From the NCBI RefSeq assembly GCF_000265295.1, contig NC_018002.1:1612001-1676000 (forward strand): a stretch of 64,000 nt of DNA, written 5' to 3'. Shown piece after piece: positions 28,595 to 38,314 of the stretch (position 1 is the first letter of the stretch; each line of letters starts with the position of its first letter). The translations under genes were made by a program, and so were the position numbers. The notes beneath the pieces are model-generated. The model saw only the letters and a list, made by a program, of their open reading frames with translations. It was not told the DNA's origin and searched no databases. Origin of the DNA: Sulfurospirillum barnesii SES-3 (GTDB lineage: Bacteria > Campylobacterota > Campylobacteria > Campylobacterales > Sulfurospirillaceae).

Positions 28595-28610
28595 GGAGGA
28601 AAAATCCTCC
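28595..28610. terminator. Small stem-loop between the two pilin-like genes
   Basis: GGAGGA and TCCTCC pair perfectly around AAAA. On the minus strand TTTAT follows. It could reduce read-through from the first pilin gene to the second and thereby set unequal levels. Confidence 0.4.
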
Positions 28611-28616
28611 CTTAAA

Positions 28617-29084
28617 TTATCGAGCAACTTTACGTCCACCAAAACTTTGATTATTATCTAATAAAGCTTTGATATTACTAAGACCTATAACTTCTTTACA
28701 TACTGTGCCAGCTGGATTATTCCTACTTGAGGATGCAACTGTAACATTTCCATCGGTTGTTAAAGTCATAATAAAACAAGAAGTCTTATTTGCATCTGTT
28801 CTAAAGTCAATTTCAGCAGCAGTTGAGGTAGGATAAATGCCTTGAACATTTGTCATATTTTTAAGATTTGTTTGCGTCAATGCAGCACTAAGATTGCCAT
28901 CAAAACTTCCCTGTGCTGTATAATACGTACCCAAATCTTTATAAAGCGTTGCAATATCGGATGCGGCGGCTGTAACGGCTGCATCATCTCTCGTTGCTGC
29001 TAGTCTAGGTATAGCCACGGCTGCTAGAATACCTAAAATAACAATGACGAAGATAAGCTCAATCATCGTAAAACCTTTTCTCAT
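28617..29084 (-). CDS. Type IV pilin-like protein (prepilin)
   Basis: The 155-residue protein has the leader MRKG and cleavage before FTMIELIFVIVILGILAAVA, the canonical Gly/Phe site with Glu5. Its first 50 residues are nearly identical to those of the next gene, in both protein and DNA, so the two are probably a tandem duplication that has diverged at the C-terminus. The C-terminal Cys pair (CFIM and VCKEV) could form the usual disulfide loop. It could be a structural or minor pilin; the assembly ATPase and secretin are not in the window. Confidence 0.88.
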   Translation of the reverse strand: MRKGFTMIELIFVIVILGILAAVAIPRLAATRDDAAVTAAASDIATLYKDLGTYYTAQGSFDGNLSAALTQTNLKNMTNVQGIYPTSTAAEIDFRTDANKTSCFIMTLTTDGNVTVASSSRNNPAGTVCKEVIGLSNIKALLDNNQSFGGRKVAR

Positions 29085-29166
29085 GGTGACTCCTTAAATG
29101 AATGTTTTAGCCTATACACTTATAGACTATTATGAGGATTGTAGTGAAAACTCTTTAAATCACGAC

Positions 29167-29385
29167 TTAAATGCCTTCAACTTTTTGTAATAGCTTTGTA
29201 ATCTCTTGTTCTAGCATAAAAGTATCGTAGCATTTGCCTACATACGCATACAAAAGCTCTTTGGGGTCAATGGTGCTTTTTTCGTGAAACTGCGCTTTAA
29301 AATCAGCCTCAAATTTCAATGCAAAATCACCCTCTAACTTAATGTCAAAGTCTTTTCCACCAAGACTTATGGTTATTTTATTCAT
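29167..29385 (-). CDS. Small conserved-looking protein, function unknown
   Basis: This 72-residue protein starts with a short beta-like segment KITISLGGKDFDIKL and ends in a helical region. Its ATG overlaps the stop of the upstream coiled-coil gene by 4 nt, so the two are a translationally coupled pair. A ZapA/ZapB-like cell-division pair is conceivable from size and shape, but no diagnostic motif is present. Confidence 0.65.
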   Translation of the reverse strand: MNKITISLGGKDFDIKLEGDFALKFEADFKAQFHEKSTIDPKELLYAYVGKCYDTFMLEQEITKLLQKVEGI

Positions 29386-29615
29386 CGACCAAGCACAGCT
29401 TCAATTTTACTGAGCAAATCATCGGCATTGACATCTTTGTGAATGAGGTCTTGCTCTAACTTTGCAATTTGCACGCTTTTTGCCTCAGCGACGGCTTTTG
29501 CGGTGACAAGTTCATGACGCAGAGTCTCATTTTGAGCCTCAAGGGCCTTGTATTTTTCTAAAAGCTCATCAATCTTTTGGCTTAAAAGGCTTACATTTTT
29601 CACTTCTTCAAACAT
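29382..29615 (-). CDS. Small coiled-coil protein, function unknown
   Basis: These 77 residues are almost wholly heptad-like (LLSQKIDELLEKYKALEAQ, then a second run of similar helix), as in ZapB-type or other short coiled-coil scaffolds. It is divergent from uvrB with a shared 62-bp region and coupled to the 72-residue gene downstream. Function is not assigned. Confidence 0.65.
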   Translation of the reverse strand: MFEEVKNVSLLSQKIDELLEKYKALEAQNETLRHELVTAKAVAEAKSVQIAKLEQDLIHKDVNADDLLSKIEAVLGR

Positions 29616-29642
29616 TTAGAAACTCCATTGTGGTCTGTTTGC

Positions 29643-29648
29643 TATAAT
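29643..29648 (+). promoter_or_regulatory. -10 element for uvrB
   Basis: TATAAT preceded by GC lies 30 bp upstream of the uvrB ATG, in the divergent gap. No LexA-type box is seen. Confidence 0.6.
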
Positions 29649-29677
29649 TGTAACAAAATAATCAAAAAAGTATCAAT

Positions 29678-31654
29678 ATGAGCGAATTTTTCCTAGAAAG
29701 TCCCTATCAACCCTCAGGCGACCAGCCTCGTGCCATTGAAACACTAAGTGCTTCCATCAAAAAAGGAAACCGCTACCAAACCCTCATAGGAGTGACTGGC
29801 AGTGGTAAGACCTACACCATGGCGCAAATTATTCAAAAACTAAAAATGCCCACATTAATTATGACGCACAACAAAACCCTTGCCGCACAGCTTTACAGCG
29901 AATTTAAGGGCTTTTTCCCTAAAAATCATGTGGAGTATTTTATCAGCTATTATGATTATTATCAGCCTGAAGCGTACATTCCTAGGAGTGATTTGTTTAT
30001 CGAAAAAGACAGTTCTATTAACGAAGAGCTGGAGCGTTTGCGTTTGAGTGCCACCGCTTCACTCTTAAGTTACGATGATGTTATTTGCGTAGCGTCGGTT
30101 TCGGCAAACTATGGCTTGGGAAATCCCCACGAATACAAACAAATGGTGCAAATCATCGAAAAAGGTGAGAGCATTAACCAGAAAAAGCTTCTTTTACGTT
30201 TGGTGGATATGGGCTACAAACGCAATGACACCTTTTTTGATAGAGGATGCTTTCGTGTGAATGGGGACGTGGTGGATATTTTCCCTGCGTACAACGAAGA
30301 AGAAGCGATTCGGGTTGAGTTTTTTGGCGATGAAGTGGAGAGTATTCACTATTTTGACGTTTTTCTCAACAAAAAACTCCAAAGCCTACCTAAAGTAGTT
30401 ATTTATGCCGCCAATCAGTTTATTGTAGGGCATGAGCGGCTTCAAAAGGCTATGAAATTGATTGAGCAGGAGTTGGATGAGCGCTTAGCCTATCTTAAAA
30501 AAGAGGACAAACTGGTCGAACACCAACGCCTCAAACAAAGGGTTGAGTTTGATTTAGAGATGATGGGGGCAACGGGAATGTGCAAAGGCATCGAAAACTA
30601 CGCTCGCTACCTTACAGGGATTGAACCAGGGGGCACGCCTTATTCACTGTTTGATTACTTTGAAGCGATGAATAAAGAGTACCTCGTTATCGTCGATGAA
30701 TCACACGTCAGCCTTCCTCAATTTCGTGGCATGTTCGCAGGAGATAGAAGTCGCAAAGAAGTACTGGTAGAGTATGGCTTTAGGCTTCCTAGTGCCTTAG
30801 ATAACCGTCCTTTGATGTTTGATGAGTTTATTAACAAAGCGCCTCGTTATTTATTTGTCAGTGCAACACCTAAAGAGTTGGAACTAACGCTTAGTGGTGA
30901 AAATGTCGCAGAGCAGATTATTCGTCCTACAGGATTGCTTGACCCTGAAGTAGAAATTTTGAGCAGTAAAAATCAAGTCGAAACGCTGTTTGATCGCATC
31001 AAAGAGGTTACATGTAAAGATGAAAAAGTGCTTGTCACCGTGCTTACCAAAAAAATGGCAGAAGAGCTCACACGCTATTACGCCGATTTAGGCATTAAAA
31101 TAAAATACATGCACTCGGATATTGACGCCATTGAGCGCAATCAGATTATTCGCTCTTTGCGTGTGGGAGAATTTGACGTGTTGGTGGGTATTAACCTCCT
31201 TCGTGAAGGGCTTGATTTGCCTGAGGTTTCTTTAGTGGCTATTTTAGATGCGGATAAAGAGGGATTTTTACGCTCAGAGACAAGCCTCATTCAAACCATG
31301 GGGCGAGCCGCACGTAATTTAAACGGCAGGGTTATTATGTTTGCAGAAAAGATTACCGATTCCATGCAAAAGGCGATTGAGACAACGCTAAGAAGACGTG
31401 CTATTCAAGAAGAACACAATCAAAAACATGGTATCACCCCCACTAGCACCACACGTAAGATGGATGAAAATCTCAAACTTGAAGAGCATGCTGATATTTA
31501 CAATACCTTTGATAAGAAAGATAAAATCCCGCCTAGTGAAAAGAAGAAAATTATCGCTGAACTTACCAAAGCGATGCATGAAGCCGCAAAGATTTTGGAG
31601 TTTGAAAAAGCAGCCAAACTGCGGGATCAAATTGAAAAACTCAAAAAGGCATAA
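29678..31654 (+). CDS. uvrB: Excinuclease ABC subunit B
   Basis: This 658-residue nucleotide-excision-repair damage-verification helicase has Walker [12 protein letters not shown], the beta-hairpin region [16 protein letters not shown] box [14 protein letters not shown], helicase motif VI region QTMGRAARN and a C-terminal UVR motif for UvrC contact ([15 protein letters not shown]). A palindrome copy at 31009-31016 encodes VTCK in a surface-variable part. The gene ends at a palindrome-pair terminator. Confidence 0.97.
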   Translation: MSEFFLESPYQPSGDQPRAIETLSASIKKGNRYQTLIGVTGSGKTYTMAQIIQKLKMPTLIMTHNKTLAAQLYSEFKGFFPKNHVEYFISYYDYYQPEAYIPRSDLFIEKDSSINEELERLRLSATASLLSYDDVICVASVSANYGLGNPHEYKQMVQIIEKGESINQKKLLLRLVDMGYKRNDTFFDRGCFRVNGDVVDIFPAYNEEEAIRVEFFGDEVESIHYFDVFLNKKLQSLPKVVIYAANQFIVGHERLQKAMKLIEQELDERLAYLKKEDKLVEHQRLKQRVEFDLEMMGATGMCKGIENYARYLTGIEPGGTPYSLFDYFEAMNKEYLVIVDESHVSLPQFRGMFAGDRSRKEVLVEYGFRLPSALDNRPLMFDEFINKAPRYLFVSATPKELELTLSGENVAEQIIRPTGLLDPEVEILSSKNQVETLFDRIKEVTCKDEKVLVTVLTKKMAEELTRYYADLGIKIKYMHSDIDAIERNQIIRSLRVGEFDVLVGINLLREGLDLPEVSLVAILDADKEGFLRSETSLIQTMGRAARNLNGRVIMFAEKITDSMQKAIETTLRRRAIQEEHNQKHGITPTSTTRKMDENLKLEEHADIYNTFDKKDKIPPSEKKKIIAELTKAMHEAAKILEFEKAAKLRDQIEKLKKA

Positions 31655-31692
31655 CACGTTACATGTAAAAGGCTTACATGTAAACAATGTTA
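31652..31692 (+). terminator. Palindrome-pair terminator after uvrB
   Basis: Two palindrome copies pair over a perfect 10 bp (31659-31668 with 31674-31683) around a 5-base loop. After a small internal loop, TAACA (31652-31656) pairs with TGTTA (31688-31692). T-rich sequence (CTTTTTATAACTTTTTTC) follows. It separates uvrB from ppk. Confidence 0.7.
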
Positions 31693-31748
31693 TCTTTTTA
31701 TAACTTTTTTCTGATAGAATATTTGTCACTTTTTGTAAAGGATAAAAT

Positions 31749-33866
31749 GTGCCTGATTTAACTGATTCTACACTTTACCTAAACCGAGAACTTTCATGGC
31801 TGAAATTTAACACCAGAGTCCTCGCACAGTCACTCAAAAAAGAACTGCCTCTTTTTGAGAGACTCAAATTTTTAGCGATTTATGCCACCAACCTTGATGA
31901 ATTTTACATGATTCGTGTAGCAGGCCTCAAACAACTGTTTAGTGCGGGTGTGATTGAAACAGGAGCGGATCAAAAAACGCCACTCGATCAGCTACGAGAA
32001 ATTCGAAGTTACCTTGCCAGCGAAAAAGAGGTGATTCAGAGCAGTTACGAAGAAATTGTTAAAGATTTGGAAAAAGAGAATCTTTTTATTACGGCATATG
32101 ATGATTTAAGTCCTGCCCTCGCAAAACTCTCTGATGAATACTTTTTCTCAAATATTTTACCCGTCATTGTCCCTATTGCCGTCAATGCCACCCATCCTTT
32201 TCCGCACCTCAACAACCTAAGTTTTTCTTTGGCGGTAAAATTACAAGACAAAGAGAGTGCAGAAGAAGAGGAAAACTATAAATACGGTATGATTCGCATT
32301 CCTCGTGTTTTACCACGCTTTTTTCAAGCAGGAGACAATACGTATGTACCCATTGAAACCATTGTAAGACAACATGTCGAAGAGATTTTCTTAGGCTATA
32401 AACTCGTCGCATCCGCTGCGTTTAGAGTGACCAGAAATGCGGATATGGTGATTGAAGAAGAAGAAGCGGATGATTTTATGATGATGATGGAACAAGGCTT
32501 GAAGCTCCGCCGAAAAGGTGCATTTGTTCGCCTTAACATCGAAGATGGAGTCGACCCTGACATTTTGAATTTTTTAAATTCACACATGCAAATCTTTTTT
32601 AAAGATATTTATACCTACAAAATCCCTCTTAATTTGGGTGCTTTATGGCAAATTGTAGGCAATAAAGATTTTTCACACCTTGCCTTACCTCCGTATAATT
32701 CAAAAATTTTGCCACCCTTTGATACCGCAGAATCGGTCTTTAAAATAATTAATAAAAGCGATGTTTTACTCTTTCATCCCTATGAGAGTTTTGACCCTGT
32801 GCTAAGACTGATTCGTGAGGCATCAAAAGACCCAAAAGTCATCTCGATTCGCATGACCTTGTACCGTGTGGAAAAAAACTCACAAATCGTTCAAGCACTC
32901 ATAGACGCAGCCAATGAAGGCAAACAAGTCACAGCGGTTGTGGAGCTAAAAGCACGTTTTGATGAAGAGAATAACTTGCATTGGGCAAAAGCGTTAGAGC
33001 AAGCAGGTGCTCACGTGGTTTATGGCATTACAGGCTTTAAAGTTCATGCGAAAATTGCGCAAGTGATTCGTCAAGAAGAGGATGGAAAGCTAAAATTTTA
33101 CATGCACTTTAGCACGGGCAATTACAACGGTGCCACCGCAAAGGTTTACACCGACACCAGCTTCTTTACATGTAAAGAAGAATTTGCCAAAGACAGCACC
33201 ATGTTTTTCCACATTTTATCGGGCTTTTCAAAGCATAAAAAACTCGATACCCTCTTGATGTCTCCTACGCAAATTAAGCCAAAAGTGATTAGCCTCATTA
33301 ACAATGAAGCCCAATACGGTGGAGAGGGACGCATTATTGTGAAGATGAACTCATTGGTTGACCCTGATGTCATTCAAGCCCTCTACAATGCTTCGAAAAA
33401 AGGGGTTCAAATTGATATTATTGCCAGAGGTATTTGTTGTTTACGCCCAGGGGTTGAGGGCATTAGCGAGACCATTCGTGTCCGCTCTATTGTAGGAAAG
33501 TACCTAGAACATGCCCGTATTTTCTACTTTAAAAATGCGGAGCCTACCACTACGTTTATCTCCAGTGCAGACTGGATGCCTCGAAATTTAGAGCGACGTT
33601 TGGAATTGATGACTCCCATCTTTGATAAGGCTTTACAGCAAAAGCTCTTTGAGATTTTGCAACTTCAGCTCAATGACAATGTGCTTGCATGGACACTAGG
33701 AAGCGATGGTGAGTACACTCCTTCTTTTCCAAATACCGATGAAAAAGCCATTAATAACCATACAATTTTAGAAGATTATATGAATAAAATTTATAAAGCC
33801 CAAAAGAAAGATAACACCTCGCACAAGGCTGAAAAACTCGCACGTCGTTTATTTAAAGAGAGCTAA
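31749..33866 (+). CDS. ppk: Polyphosphate kinase 1
   Basis: The 705-residue Ppk1 makes long-chain polyphosphate from ATP. The N-terminal [10 protein letters not shown], the catalytic His in FKVHAKI, and HFSTGNYNG are visible, as is the second HxK-type region near [16 protein letters not shown]. The GTG at 31749 is the start: AAAGGA lies 7 bp upstream. A TAGAAT -10-like box is at 31715-31720. The palindrome at 33167-33174 lies in a 20-bp perfect palindrome encoding FFTCKEEF. Confidence 0.96.
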   Translation: MPDLTDSTLYLNRELSWLKFNTRVLAQSLKKELPLFERLKFLAIYATNLDEFYMIRVAGLKQLFSAGVIETGADQKTPLDQLREIRSYLASEKEVIQSSYEEIVKDLEKENLFITAYDDLSPALAKLSDEYFFSNILPVIVPIAVNATHPFPHLNNLSFSLAVKLQDKESAEEEENYKYGMIRIPRVLPRFFQAGDNTYVPIETIVRQHVEEIFLGYKLVASAAFRVTRNADMVIEEEEADDFMMMMEQGLKLRRKGAFVRLNIEDGVDPDILNFLNSHMQIFFKDIYTYKIPLNLGALWQIVGNKDFSHLALPPYNSKILPPFDTAESVFKIINKSDVLLFHPYESFDPVLRLIREASKDPKVISIRMTLYRVEKNSQIVQALIDAANEGKQVTAVVELKARFDEENNLHWAKALEQAGAHVVYGITGFKVHAKIAQVIRQEEDGKLKFYMHFSTGNYNGATAKVYTDTSFFTCKEEFAKDSTMFFHILSGFSKHKKLDTLLMSPTQIKPKVISLINNEAQYGGEGRIIVKMNSLVDPDVIQALYNASKKGVQIDIIARGICCLRPGVEGISETIRVRSIVGKYLEHARIFYFKNAEPTTTFISSADWMPRNLERRLELMTPIFDKALQQKLFEILQLQLNDNVLAWTLGSDGEYTPSFPNTDEKAINNHTILEDYMNKIYKAQKKDNTSHKAEKLARRLFKES

Positions 33867-33867
33867 A

Positions 33868-34395
33868 ATGATTATGGAGCTTCAAGGACTTAAACCAGAC
33901 ATTGCAACAACTGTTTTTGTAGCTCCTAGTGCAGATATTATCGGGGATGTCCACATTGGTGAAGAGAGTTCTATCTGGTTTGGTGTGGTCATTCGAGGGG
34001 ACGTTAATACTATTTGTATTGGTAAGCGCACCTCTATTCAAGATTTAAGTATGATTCATGTGACTCACTACACCAAAGAAGACAAGAGCGATGGATTTGC
34101 AACCACTATCGGTGATGATTGCACCATTGCTCATCGAGTGATGTTGCATGGATGTATCATTGAAGATGCTTGCTTGATTGGGATGAGTGCAACCATTCTT
34201 GATGGTGCCATCATTGGGAAAGAATCCATCGTGGGTGCTCATTCCTTAGTCACGAAAAACAAAATTTTTCCACCCCGTTCTCTTATTATGGGCAATCCAG
34301 CAAAAGTTATAAGAGAACTGAGCGAAGAAGAAGTAACATCGCTTTACCACTCTGCTAAGAATTATGTACGATTTAAAGCGATGTATCAGGCTTAG
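33868..34395 (+). CDS. Gamma-class carbonic anhydrase-like protein
   Basis: This 175-residue left-handed beta-helix protein has hexapeptide repeats and the three presumed metal His (DLSMIHVTHY, CTIAHRVMLHGC). It belongs to the YrdA/gamma-CA family; enzyme activity is not certain for the family. It follows ppk by 1 bp and its 3' end overlaps the convergent exonuclease gene by 23 bp. Confidence 0.85.
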   Translation: MIMELQGLKPDIATTVFVAPSADIIGDVHIGEESSIWFGVVIRGDVNTICIGKRTSIQDLSMIHVTHYTKEDKSDGFATTIGDDCTIAHRVMLHGCIIEDACLIGMSATILDGAIIGKESIVGAHSLVTKNKIFPPRSLIMGNPAKVIRELSEEEVTSLYHSAKNYVRFKAMYQA

Positions 34396-35173
34396 TTTGT
34401 TTTTCTTTTTTCTTTTTTCGTTGTTGTTGGGGTCTACTAAAAGCAATGAGTTGCTCCACCGTGAGCACCTCTTCTGGTAAATGATGGAGTGTGTGTAAAA
34501 AAACTTCCGTGGTGGCTTTAGCGTCAAACAAGGCACGGTGATGATTTTCAAAGCTAATTCCCAAATGCTCTGCCAACGCACTTAGCCCGTATTTTGGAGC
34601 TTCTATGCATTTTCGTGCCAAATCAATCGTATCAAGCCTTCGGTTCAATAAAGGACCAAAGCCTGCTTGTTCAAGCGCATAAGAGATGAAATAATAGTCA
34701 AAATTCACGTTATGTGCCACAAAAACCGCATCTCTAATAAAAAGCCTAAACCCTTCTAGCACTGAGTTTAGCGAAGGTGCGAAGGCAAGTTCGTCGAGTG
34801 TAATGCCTGTCAGTTGAGTAATACTTTCAGGTAAACTATCCGTTTTAGCTAAGGAAGAAAACTCCCCAATAATTTTCCCTTTTTCAACCATAACCGCACC
34901 AATCTCAATAATCGCATCCACGGTTGGTTTTGAACCATTGGCTTCAATATCAACAATGCAAAACTTTCCCTCGCAAATAGGTGTTGTAAGCGTTTCTAAG
35001 GTCAGTGCATAATTGTTGTACTTACAAATGGGAAGCCCTAAAAGCTTAAGCATCTCCAAATCTTCAACATCCACAGGCTCCAACTCTTTAAAAGTATGCA
35101 TTTTTGCAAAAAACTCTTTATAAAAAATGGGTTTTTGCGTTAGTTTAGTAATAAAATTATCCAGAGGTCTCAC
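34373..35173 (-). CDS. DnaQ-like 3'-5' exonuclease (Pol III epsilon type)
   Basis: The 266-residue protein has a DEDDh exonuclease domain from about residue 70: FCIVDIEANGSKP (motif I Asp-Glu), FVAHNVNFDYYF (motif II Asp), and HHRALFDAKATTEVF (His and Asp of motif III). About 65 N-terminal residues precede it and a basic tail ends it. It may proofread for the replicase or process DNA ends. Its start overlaps the trpF stop by 4 nt. Confidence 0.88.
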   Translation of the reverse strand: MRPLDNFITKLTQKPIFYKEFFAKMHTFKELEPVDVEDLEMLKLLGLPICKYNNYALTLETLTTPICEGKFCIVDIEANGSKPTVDAIIEIGAVMVEKGKIIGEFSSLAKTDSLPESITQLTGITLDELAFAPSLNSVLEGFRLFIRDAVFVAHNVNFDYYFISYALEQAGFGPLLNRRLDTIDLARKCIEAPKYGLSALAEHLGISFENHHRALFDAKATTEVFLHTLHHLPEEVLTVEQLIAFSRPQQQRKKKKEKQTKPDTSL

Positions 35174-35757
35174 GCTTTAGCTCGTTGAATAAATTCTCGC
35201 ACTTTTTCATGCTCTTTAATGCCTTTTTCTCTCTCCACACCACTGCTCACATCAACCCCATAAAAACCAAAGGGCTTAATCTGTTCAAGATTCTCTGGCG
35301 TGAGTCCTCCTGCAAGAATAATATTTTCACAATCTTGATGCTCAAACCATGAAAGATCCAAACGCTGCCCTGCTCCACCAAAACTTGGAACATATGCATC
35401 GACCAATCGAATCAGTCCTTTAAAGCTCTCAATATCTTCAGATTTTTGTGCTCTTACCACACGTAAATAAGGTACTTTCAATGCACTCCAAAAGGCATCA
35501 TCGACTTCAAAATGAATCTGTGCCATATCCATTTTGGCTTCTTTACATGTAAAGGTAATTTCTTCTGCTGTGGCGTCTACAAAAAGTCCCATTTTCTTTA
35601 CATGTAAAGGGAGTTTTTCTGCAATTTTGCGTGCATTTTCTGGGCTAATGTAACGAGGCGATTTAGGATAAAATACAAAGCCTAAAGCATCGGCTCCTGC
35701 TTCAATAGCACACAAAGCATCCTCAAGGTTGGTAATTCCGCAAATTTTAACCCACAT
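35170..35757 (-). CDS. trpF: Phosphoribosylanthranilate isomerase
   Basis: The 195-residue TIM-barrel enzyme of tryptophan synthesis has the opening VKICGITNLEDA (catalytic Cys), GADALGFVFYPKSPR and the C-terminal GVDVSSGVE phosphate loop (Asp acid). It lies 2 bp after rpe and overlaps the exonuclease gene by 4 nt. Two palindrome copies only 55 bp apart encode FTCK and LHVK (35544-35551 and 35599-35606), the closest coding pair in the window. Confidence 0.95.
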   Translation of the reverse strand: MWVKICGITNLEDALCAIEAGADALGFVFYPKSPRYISPENARKIAEKLPLHVKKMGLFVDATAEEITFTCKEAKMDMAQIHFEVDDAFWSALKVPYLRVVRAQKSEDIESFKGLIRLVDAYVPSFGGAGQRLDLSWFEHQDCENIILAGGLTPENLEQIKPFGFYGVDVSSGVEREKGIKEHEKVREFIQRAKA

Positions 35758-35759
35758 GC

Positions 35760-36401
35760 TTAAACTCTTAACGAATCAATGGCACTTTTATAATCCGATG
35801 CCCCAAAAACATAATTGCCTGCCACTACGATGTCAACGCCTGCATTAGCAAGAGCATGAATATTTTGATTATTCACACCACCATCGACTTCAATCAGCGT
35901 TTTAGCATTGCGTTTTTCAATCATTTCTTTAAGACGTGGCGCTTTTTCTAAGACATTTGGAATAAATTTTTGCCCTCCAAAACCTGGATTGACGCTCATT
36001 AAAAGTACCATATCTAGCTCTTCAAGAAGGTATTCAATGCTTGAGGGTGGCGTGTGAGGGTTGAGTACAATGGCTGGAGAAATACCCAAATCACGAATTT
36101 TTTGAATCAAACGATGAGGATGCTTCTCCTCTTCAATATGAAAGGAGAGGTATTGGGGTTTAAAAGGTGCAAAAAGTTCAACGAAAAAGGTATTGTTTTG
36201 TACCATCAAATGAATATCTAAAGGCTTTGTCGCTGCCTTTGCAACCGCACTCACCACCACAGGTCCGATGGTCAAATTGGGAACAAAATGCCCATCCATG
36301 ACATCGACATGAACCAAATCACATCCTGCTGTACAAATTGCTTCTATCTCTTCTCTTAACTTTCCAAAATCAGCAGAAAGAATACTCGGAGCCACTAACA
36401 T
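35760..36401 (-). CDS. rpe: Ribulose-phosphate 3-epimerase
   Basis: The 213-residue TIM-barrel epimerase interconverts ribulose 5-phosphate and xylulose 5-phosphate. Visible are APSILSADFGKL, the metal site HVDVMDGHFVPN and DIHLMV, and the second Asp in EVDGGVN. It starts the rpe-trpF-exonuclease run. Confidence 0.96.
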   Translation of the reverse strand: MLVAPSILSADFGKLREEIEAICTAGCDLVHVDVMDGHFVPNLTIGPVVVSAVAKAATKPLDIHLMVQNNTFFVELFAPFKPQYLSFHIEEEKHPHRLIQKIRDLGISPAIVLNPHTPPSSIEYLLEELDMVLLMSVNPGFGGQKFIPNVLEKAPRLKEMIEKRNAKTLIEVDGGVNNQNIHALANAGVDIVVAGNYVFGASDYKSAIDSLRV

Positions 36402-36457
36402 TACGAGCCTTTTTAAAATTTTTAAGCAAATTGTAGCAAAATTTATATTCTTTTCGC

Positions 36458-36463
36458 TATAAT
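36458..36463 (+). promoter_or_regulatory. -10 element for rpmB
   Basis: TATAAT in TCGCTATAATCAC implies a leader of about 70 nt before the rpmB ATG at 36539. AAGGA lies at 36527-36531. Confidence 0.6.
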
Positions 36464-36538
36464 CACAGGCTCCATTGAATTAAGCGTTTCTTTTGCTTCT
36501 TTCATGTACAATTCACGAAAAATTTTAAGGATATCGAT

Positions 36539-36727
36539 ATGGCAAGAAAATGTGCTCTTACTGGAAAAGGCCCTATGGTTGGCAACAACGTAAGCCATGC
36601 GAACAACAAAACTAAAAGAAGATTCCTTCCAAATTTAAGAACTGTCCGTGTGACACTTGAAGATGGAACGACTAAGAAAATTAGAATTGCTGCTTCGACA
36701 CTTCGTACCATGAAGAAAAACGGCTAA
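36539..36727 (+). CDS. rpmB: 50S ribosomal protein L28
   Basis: The 62-residue protein has the L28 pattern: start [20 protein letters not shown], then [11 protein letters not shown] and a C-terminal [12 protein letters not shown]. It is a monocistronic ribosomal gene framed by a clear promoter and a strong terminator whose stem includes its stop codon. Confidence 0.97.
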   Translation: MARKCALTGKGPMVGNNVSHANNKTKRRFLPNLRTVRVTLEDGTTKKIRIAASTLRTMKKNG

Positions 36728-36752
36728 AATTTCTCCTTTTGGAGAAATTTTA
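36725..36752 (+). terminator. Terminator of rpmB
   Basis: TAAAATTTCTCC and GGAGAAATTTTA pair perfectly over 12 bp around TTTT. The descending arm contains the T run. The stop codon of rpmB forms the base of the stem. Confidence 0.85.
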
Positions 36753-36811
36753 CGCCTATTTACCCTTGTTTCACCGCTTAACTTTCACACTAAAATCCTA
36801 AAGGATTTACC

Positions 36812-38002
36812 ATGTTTACACTTCTTCCACTTAAGAATGGTCTTGATAATGTTGCAGGTTTTTTCTGCCAAGGTGTCTGTGCTGGCTTTAAACCCAATGG
36901 AAATAATGATGTTGCCTTTATCCGCTCTAATGAACCCTGTGATGTCTCCGCCGTTTTTACAAGCAATGTCTTTCAGGCAGCGCCCATTAAACACTTTTTA
37001 CGTTATCCAAAAGGCTTTCAAACCAATTTTATTTTAATGAACGCCAAAAATGCCAATGCGATGACAGGTGAAAAAGGGATTGAAGATATTGATACCCTTT
37101 TTGGCAAACTCAAAGAAAAATTTCCAACACTTCACAATCCTATTATGAGCTCAACAGGTGTCATTGGTTACCGTCTCAATGTTGAAAAACTCTCATCTGC
37201 ATTTGATCTTTTTGATTTTAACGCTAAAGATTCACATGCCACAGCCTCAGCGATTATGACAACGGATAGTTTCAAAAAAGAGCTTTGTTTTAAAGTAATT
37301 CTTGAAGATGGAAGCTTTTTTCATATCGCAGCCATCTGTAAAGGTGCAGGAATGATTAATCCTGCGATGGCAACCATGCTCTGTTTTATTCTTACCGATG
37401 CCGCCATTTCCAAAGCTGATATGGACGCACTTTTACTTCCTGCCATTCAAGCCTCTTTTAATGCAGTAAGCGTCGATGGAGATACCTCAACCAATGATAC
37501 CGTGCTTCTTTTAAGCTCAAAAGAGAGTGGTGTTTATGACAAAGAAGCCTTTAATGAGGCGCTTCGTCTTCTCACCAAAGAGTTAAGCCTTATGCTTGTG
37601 CGTGATGGTGAGGGCGCAACCAAAGTGGTCGCCTTTGAAGTCAGTGGGGCTAAAAGCGTTGAAGAGGCTGAACGTGCAGCGAAAGCACTGAGCAATTCTC
37701 TTTTGGTTAAAACAGCCCTTTTTGGAGAAGATCCAAACTGGGGACGTATCGCTTCAACCATCGGTGCAAGTGGCATTACATGTAATGAAGAGAGTCTGGT
37801 CATTCATTACGATGATGTTCTCATTTACTCGTGCGAACAGCGCTCACTCGACGCTGAAACTGAAAAAAAAGCAGCCGCAGTCATGAAAAAAGAGTCGTTT
37901 CGCATTCATTGTGCATTGGGTGTAGGTGAACACGCGTTCACCGCTTATGGCTGTGATTTAGGGCACAGATACGTTGAAATCAATGCGGATTATCGTACGT
38001 AG
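36812..38002 (+). CDS. argJ: Bifunctional ornithine acetyltransferase/N-acetylglutamate synthase
   Basis: The 396-residue ArgJ transfers acetyl between N-acetylornithine and glutamate in arginine synthesis. The oxyanion and cleavage region CKGAGMINPAMATML shows the Ala-Thr autocleavage bond that makes alpha and beta chains, and SVDGDTSTNDT and EDPNWGRI are also present. A palindrome copy (37777-37784) encodes ITCN just after the last motif. Confidence 0.95.
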   Translation: MFTLLPLKNGLDNVAGFFCQGVCAGFKPNGNNDVAFIRSNEPCDVSAVFTSNVFQAAPIKHFLRYPKGFQTNFILMNAKNANAMTGEKGIEDIDTLFGKLKEKFPTLHNPIMSSTGVIGYRLNVEKLSSAFDLFDFNAKDSHATASAIMTTDSFKKELCFKVILEDGSFFHIAAICKGAGMINPAMATMLCFILTDAAISKADMDALLLPAIQASFNAVSVDGDTSTNDTVLLLSSKESGVYDKEAFNEALRLLTKELSLMLVRDGEGATKVVAFEVSGAKSVEEAERAAKALSNSLLVKTALFGEDPNWGRIASTIGASGITCNEESLVIHYDDVLIYSCEQRSLDAETEKKAAAVMKKESFRIHCALGVGEHAFTAYGCDLGHRYVEINADYRT

Positions 38003-38025
38003 TGTTAAAATTAAGCACATTTTGA

Positions 38026-38031
38026 TACAAT
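38026..38031 (+). promoter_or_regulatory. -10-like element for the YdcH-like gene
   Basis: TACAAT preceded by GA sits 27 bp before the ATG at 38058. AAGGAG (38047-38052) is the ribosome-binding site. Confidence 0.5.
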
Positions 38032-38057
38032 AAAAACCAAATCTATAAGGAGTTATC

Positions 38058-38285
38058 ATGTTACACGAATACAGAGACATTATCTCAAAACTTAAAGTTG
38101 AAAACGCTCACTTTGCAAAAATCTTCGAAAAACACAATGAACTTGACCAAAAAATTACAGATGTTGACGAAGGTAGAGAACATATGAGTGATTTAGATCT
38201 TGATGCGTTAAAAAAAGAAAAACTTAAACTTAAAGACGAAGCGTACGCAATGATTGTTGCATACAAAAAAGAGAATAACCTCTAA
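38058..38285 (+). CDS. YdcH-like (DUF465) small helical protein
   Basis: The 75-residue protein has the DUF465 form: a helical hairpin rich in charged residues with FAKIFEKHNELDQKITD and LKKEKLKLKDEAYAMI. The function of the family is unknown. Its own promoter and a strong ribosome-binding site suggest steady expression. Confidence 0.8.
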   Translation: MLHEYRDIISKLKVENAHFAKIFEKHNELDQKITDVDEGREHMSDLDLDALKKEKLKLKDEAYAMIVAYKKENNL

Positions 38286-38292
38286 AAATGAC

Positions 38293-38314
38293 GTTTGAGC
38301 TTAAAGGCTCAAAC
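38293..38314. terminator. Stem-loop between the YdcH-like gene and magIII
   Basis: GTTTGAGC and GCTCAAAC pair perfectly over 8 bp around a 6-base loop. On the minus strand GTCATTTTTAG follows, suiting termination of magIII; the stem overlaps the magIII stop codon. Confidence 0.6.
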
